This document shows positions 17,043-17,853 of a stretch of 17,853 nucleotides of DNA, piece after piece. The stretch's first letter is position 1. Every line of letters begins with the position of its first letter. Source of the stretch: Prevotella sp. CAG:891 (lineage in GTDB: Bacteria > Bacteroidota > Bacteroidia > Bacteroidales > Bacteroidaceae); NCBI GenBank assembly GCA_000437675.1, contig FR901757.1, positions 9,736-27,588 of the forward strand. The letters are read 5' to 3'. The notes beneath the pieces are model-generated. The model searched no databases. It worked only from the letters and a program-made list of their open reading frames with translations, and had not been told where the DNA came from. The translations under genes were made by a program, and so were the position numbers.

Positions 17043-17055
17043 TCGCTGTTTTTTT
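17005..17055. terminator. Bidirectional terminator between the + and - genes
   Basis: Perfect 18-bp stem: aaaaacagcgacgaacca (17005-17022) with its complement at 17036-17053, loop of 13 nt, T run at 17049-17055 and A run at the start of the other arm. The A and T runs on the two sides let it stop transcription from both the + gene at 16385 and the - gene ending at 17076. Confidence 0.85.
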
Positions 17056-17075
17056 GGCTATTTGGGGCAGTGGCC

Positions 17076-17507
17076 TTAATGATGCTTGCCGGCACATTCC
17101 GGACAATAGCCCACCAGCACATAGTTGGCAGAGGTGAGTTCGAAACCTTTAGGAAGGGGGACGCTAGGGACGGGGAGTCCACGCAAACAAAAGGTTTTGC
17201 CGCAGCGTTGACAGCGGAAGTGCGTGTGTAAGTCGTCAAGACCGCAGTGCTCGTCCTCGCCACAGTGGCATTGGGGCGGACAGAGTGCATACTTTAATTG
17301 TCCGCTGCCGTCCTCAATGCCATGAATCAGATGGTGAGAGAGAAAAAGCGTAAGGGTGCGGAATATGCTGGATTTGTCGACCGTACCGAGTCGTGCTTCC
17401 AAGTCGGTGAGTGAAAGGGCACACTCTGCCTTTTGCAAGGCATCCAACACTAACAGGCGTACGGCTGTCGGTTTGATGTTGCGTTGTTCTAATATTGTGT
17501 TATCCAT
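17076..17507 (-). CDS. Fur-family metal-dependent transcriptional repressor
   Basis: 143 aa from the ATG complementary to 17505-17507. An open frame continues upstream, but its added residues look non-coding. Residues 1-75 are a Fur winged helix, with recognition-helix sequence K-S-S-I-F-R-T-L-T-L-F (45-55) and H-H-L-I-H-G-I. The dimerisation and metal part has H-T-H-F-R-C-Q-R-C (94-102) and C-P-E-C (135-138), the two CxxC pairs of the structural zinc site, plus a cysteine/histidine-rich insert, C-P-P-Q-C-H-C-G-E-D-E-H-C (76-88). Fur proteins repress metal uptake or efflux genes when bound to Fe, Zn or another metal. The gene follows a heavy-metal P-type ATPase 106 bp away on the same strand, which suggests Zn or a related metal rather than iron; the metal cannot be set from sequence. 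Confidence 0.88.
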   Translation of the reverse strand: MDNTILEQRNIKPTAVRLLVLDALQKAECALSLTDLEARLGTVDKSSIFRTLTLFLSHHLIHGIEDGSGQLKYALCPPQCHCGEDEHCGLDDLHTHFRCQRCGKTFCLRGLPVPSVPLPKGFELTSANYVLVGYCPECAGKHH

Positions 17508-17557
17508 GTGGGTGAACTTTTTATACAGAAGTAAGTACGGGCGAGTTTGCTGAATGA

Positions 17558-17578
17558 GCATACGCAGTAGGTATACGC
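17558..17578. promoter_or_regulatory. Imperfect inverted repeat upstream of the Fur-family gene, possible operator
   Basis: gcatac and gtatac flank 7 bp (17558-17576), each followed by gc; the unit can also be read as direct repeats of [ct]atacgc. It lies ~50 bp upstream of the regulator's ATG in the 106-bp gap after the ATPase gene. No clear minus-strand TAnnTTTG promoter was found in the gap. An autoregulatory operator is a guess. Confidence 0.2.
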
Positions 17579-17613
17579 AACATTCCAATAAAAAATGCAA
17601 TGCGCGGAATGAA

Positions 17614-17853
17614 TCAGCTGCGTTTCTGAATGAAATAAGTGTTGGCCACACACCACAGTGCCACGCCCGTATCTGCCAGTACCGCCGCCCAAAGTCCGGT
17701 GAGGCCAAGGGCACCTGTAAGAATGACTGCTAATTTGACACCTAAGGCTAAAGTGATGTTTAACTTAACAATGCGGCGGGTGGTGCGGCTAATGGCAATG
17801 GCGTGAACCACGCCCATGGGGTCGGCATTCTGTACGACGACGTCGGCCGTTTC
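17614..17853 (-). CDS. Heavy-metal P-type ATPase, C-terminal fragment (5' part outside window)
   Basis: 79 codons plus stop, open to the right edge. The frame reads E-T-A-D-V-V-V-Q-N-A-D-P, then V-V-H-A-I-A-I-S-R-T-T-R-R-I-V-K, the conserved stretch after the hinge of P1B ATPases, and two closing membrane segments (L-A-L-G-V-K-L-A-V-I-L-T-G-A and L-W-A-A-V-L-A-D-T-G-V-A-L). This is the standard end of ZntA/CadA/CopA-type exporters, which move metal ions out of the cytoplasm using ATP. The metal-binding CPC motif lies outside the window. Its pairing with a Fur-family gene downstream suggests Zn/Cd/Co-type specificity, but this is inference. Confidence 0.88.
   Translation of the reverse strand, partial: ETADVVVQNADPMGVVHAIAISRTTRRIVKLNITLALGVKLAVILTGALGLTGLWAAVLADTGVALWCVANTYFIQKRS

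Noticed and set aside
17508..17714. 69-residue N-terminal extension of the Fur-family gene
   Set aside because: Fur proteins start close to the winged helix as from 17507. The extension overlaps the ATPase gene end and looks like non-coding translation.

Overview
The window looks like chromosomal DNA of a member of the Bacteroidales, most like Prevotella and relatives. This rests on recognised protein families (FimB/Mfa2 and Mfa1 fimbrillins, the C-terminus of a DUF3868 protein), on lipoprotein signals followed by acidic residues as in Bacteroidetes surface lipoproteins, on the lack of obvious Shine-Dalgarno sequences, and on one promoter of the Bacteroidetes type (TTTG, 20 bp, TACCTTTG). No genus can be fixed from the sequence alone.

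About 16.1 kb of the 17.85 kb is one type V (donor-strand) pilus locus on the + strand. It opens with the tail of a DUF3868/TPR-like protein (cut by the left edge), which overlaps by 4 bp a FimB/Mfa2-type anchor lipoprotein (484-1398). The presumed stalk pilin, an Mfa1-type fimbrillin, follows (1441-2814). A 350-bp gap with two terminator-like hairpins separates it from six tightly spaced lipoprotein genes (3165-16090): a 1434-aa repeat-built surface protein, a short fimbrillin-like protein, two long fimbrillins with extra C-terminal head domains, a short fimbrillin-like protein with a proline-rich tail, and a fimbrillin-like protein with a helical insertion. All eight complete pilus genes encode lipoproteins. 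Seven of them share recognisable fimbrillin features. I infer that they build a composite pilus: anchor, abundant stalk, and a rarer multi-subunit tip. A hairpin terminator closes the operon at about 16126-16179.

Downstream is a small secreted protein of unknown function with its own promoter. Its signal peptide is put out of frame from the obvious ATG by one base in an A8 tract. After it come two 115-bp direct repeats, the second ending in a strong bidirectional terminator. On the minus strand, entering from the right edge, are the last 79 codons of a heavy-metal P-type ATPase and a Fur-family regulator, a likely metal-homeostasis pair.

Nothing here is an obviously new class of system. The most unusual parts are the make-up of the tip region, the conserved tail shared by anchor and stalk, the pattern of presence and absence of a candidate arginine maturation site, the A8 frameshift, and the covarying repeat/terminator structure.
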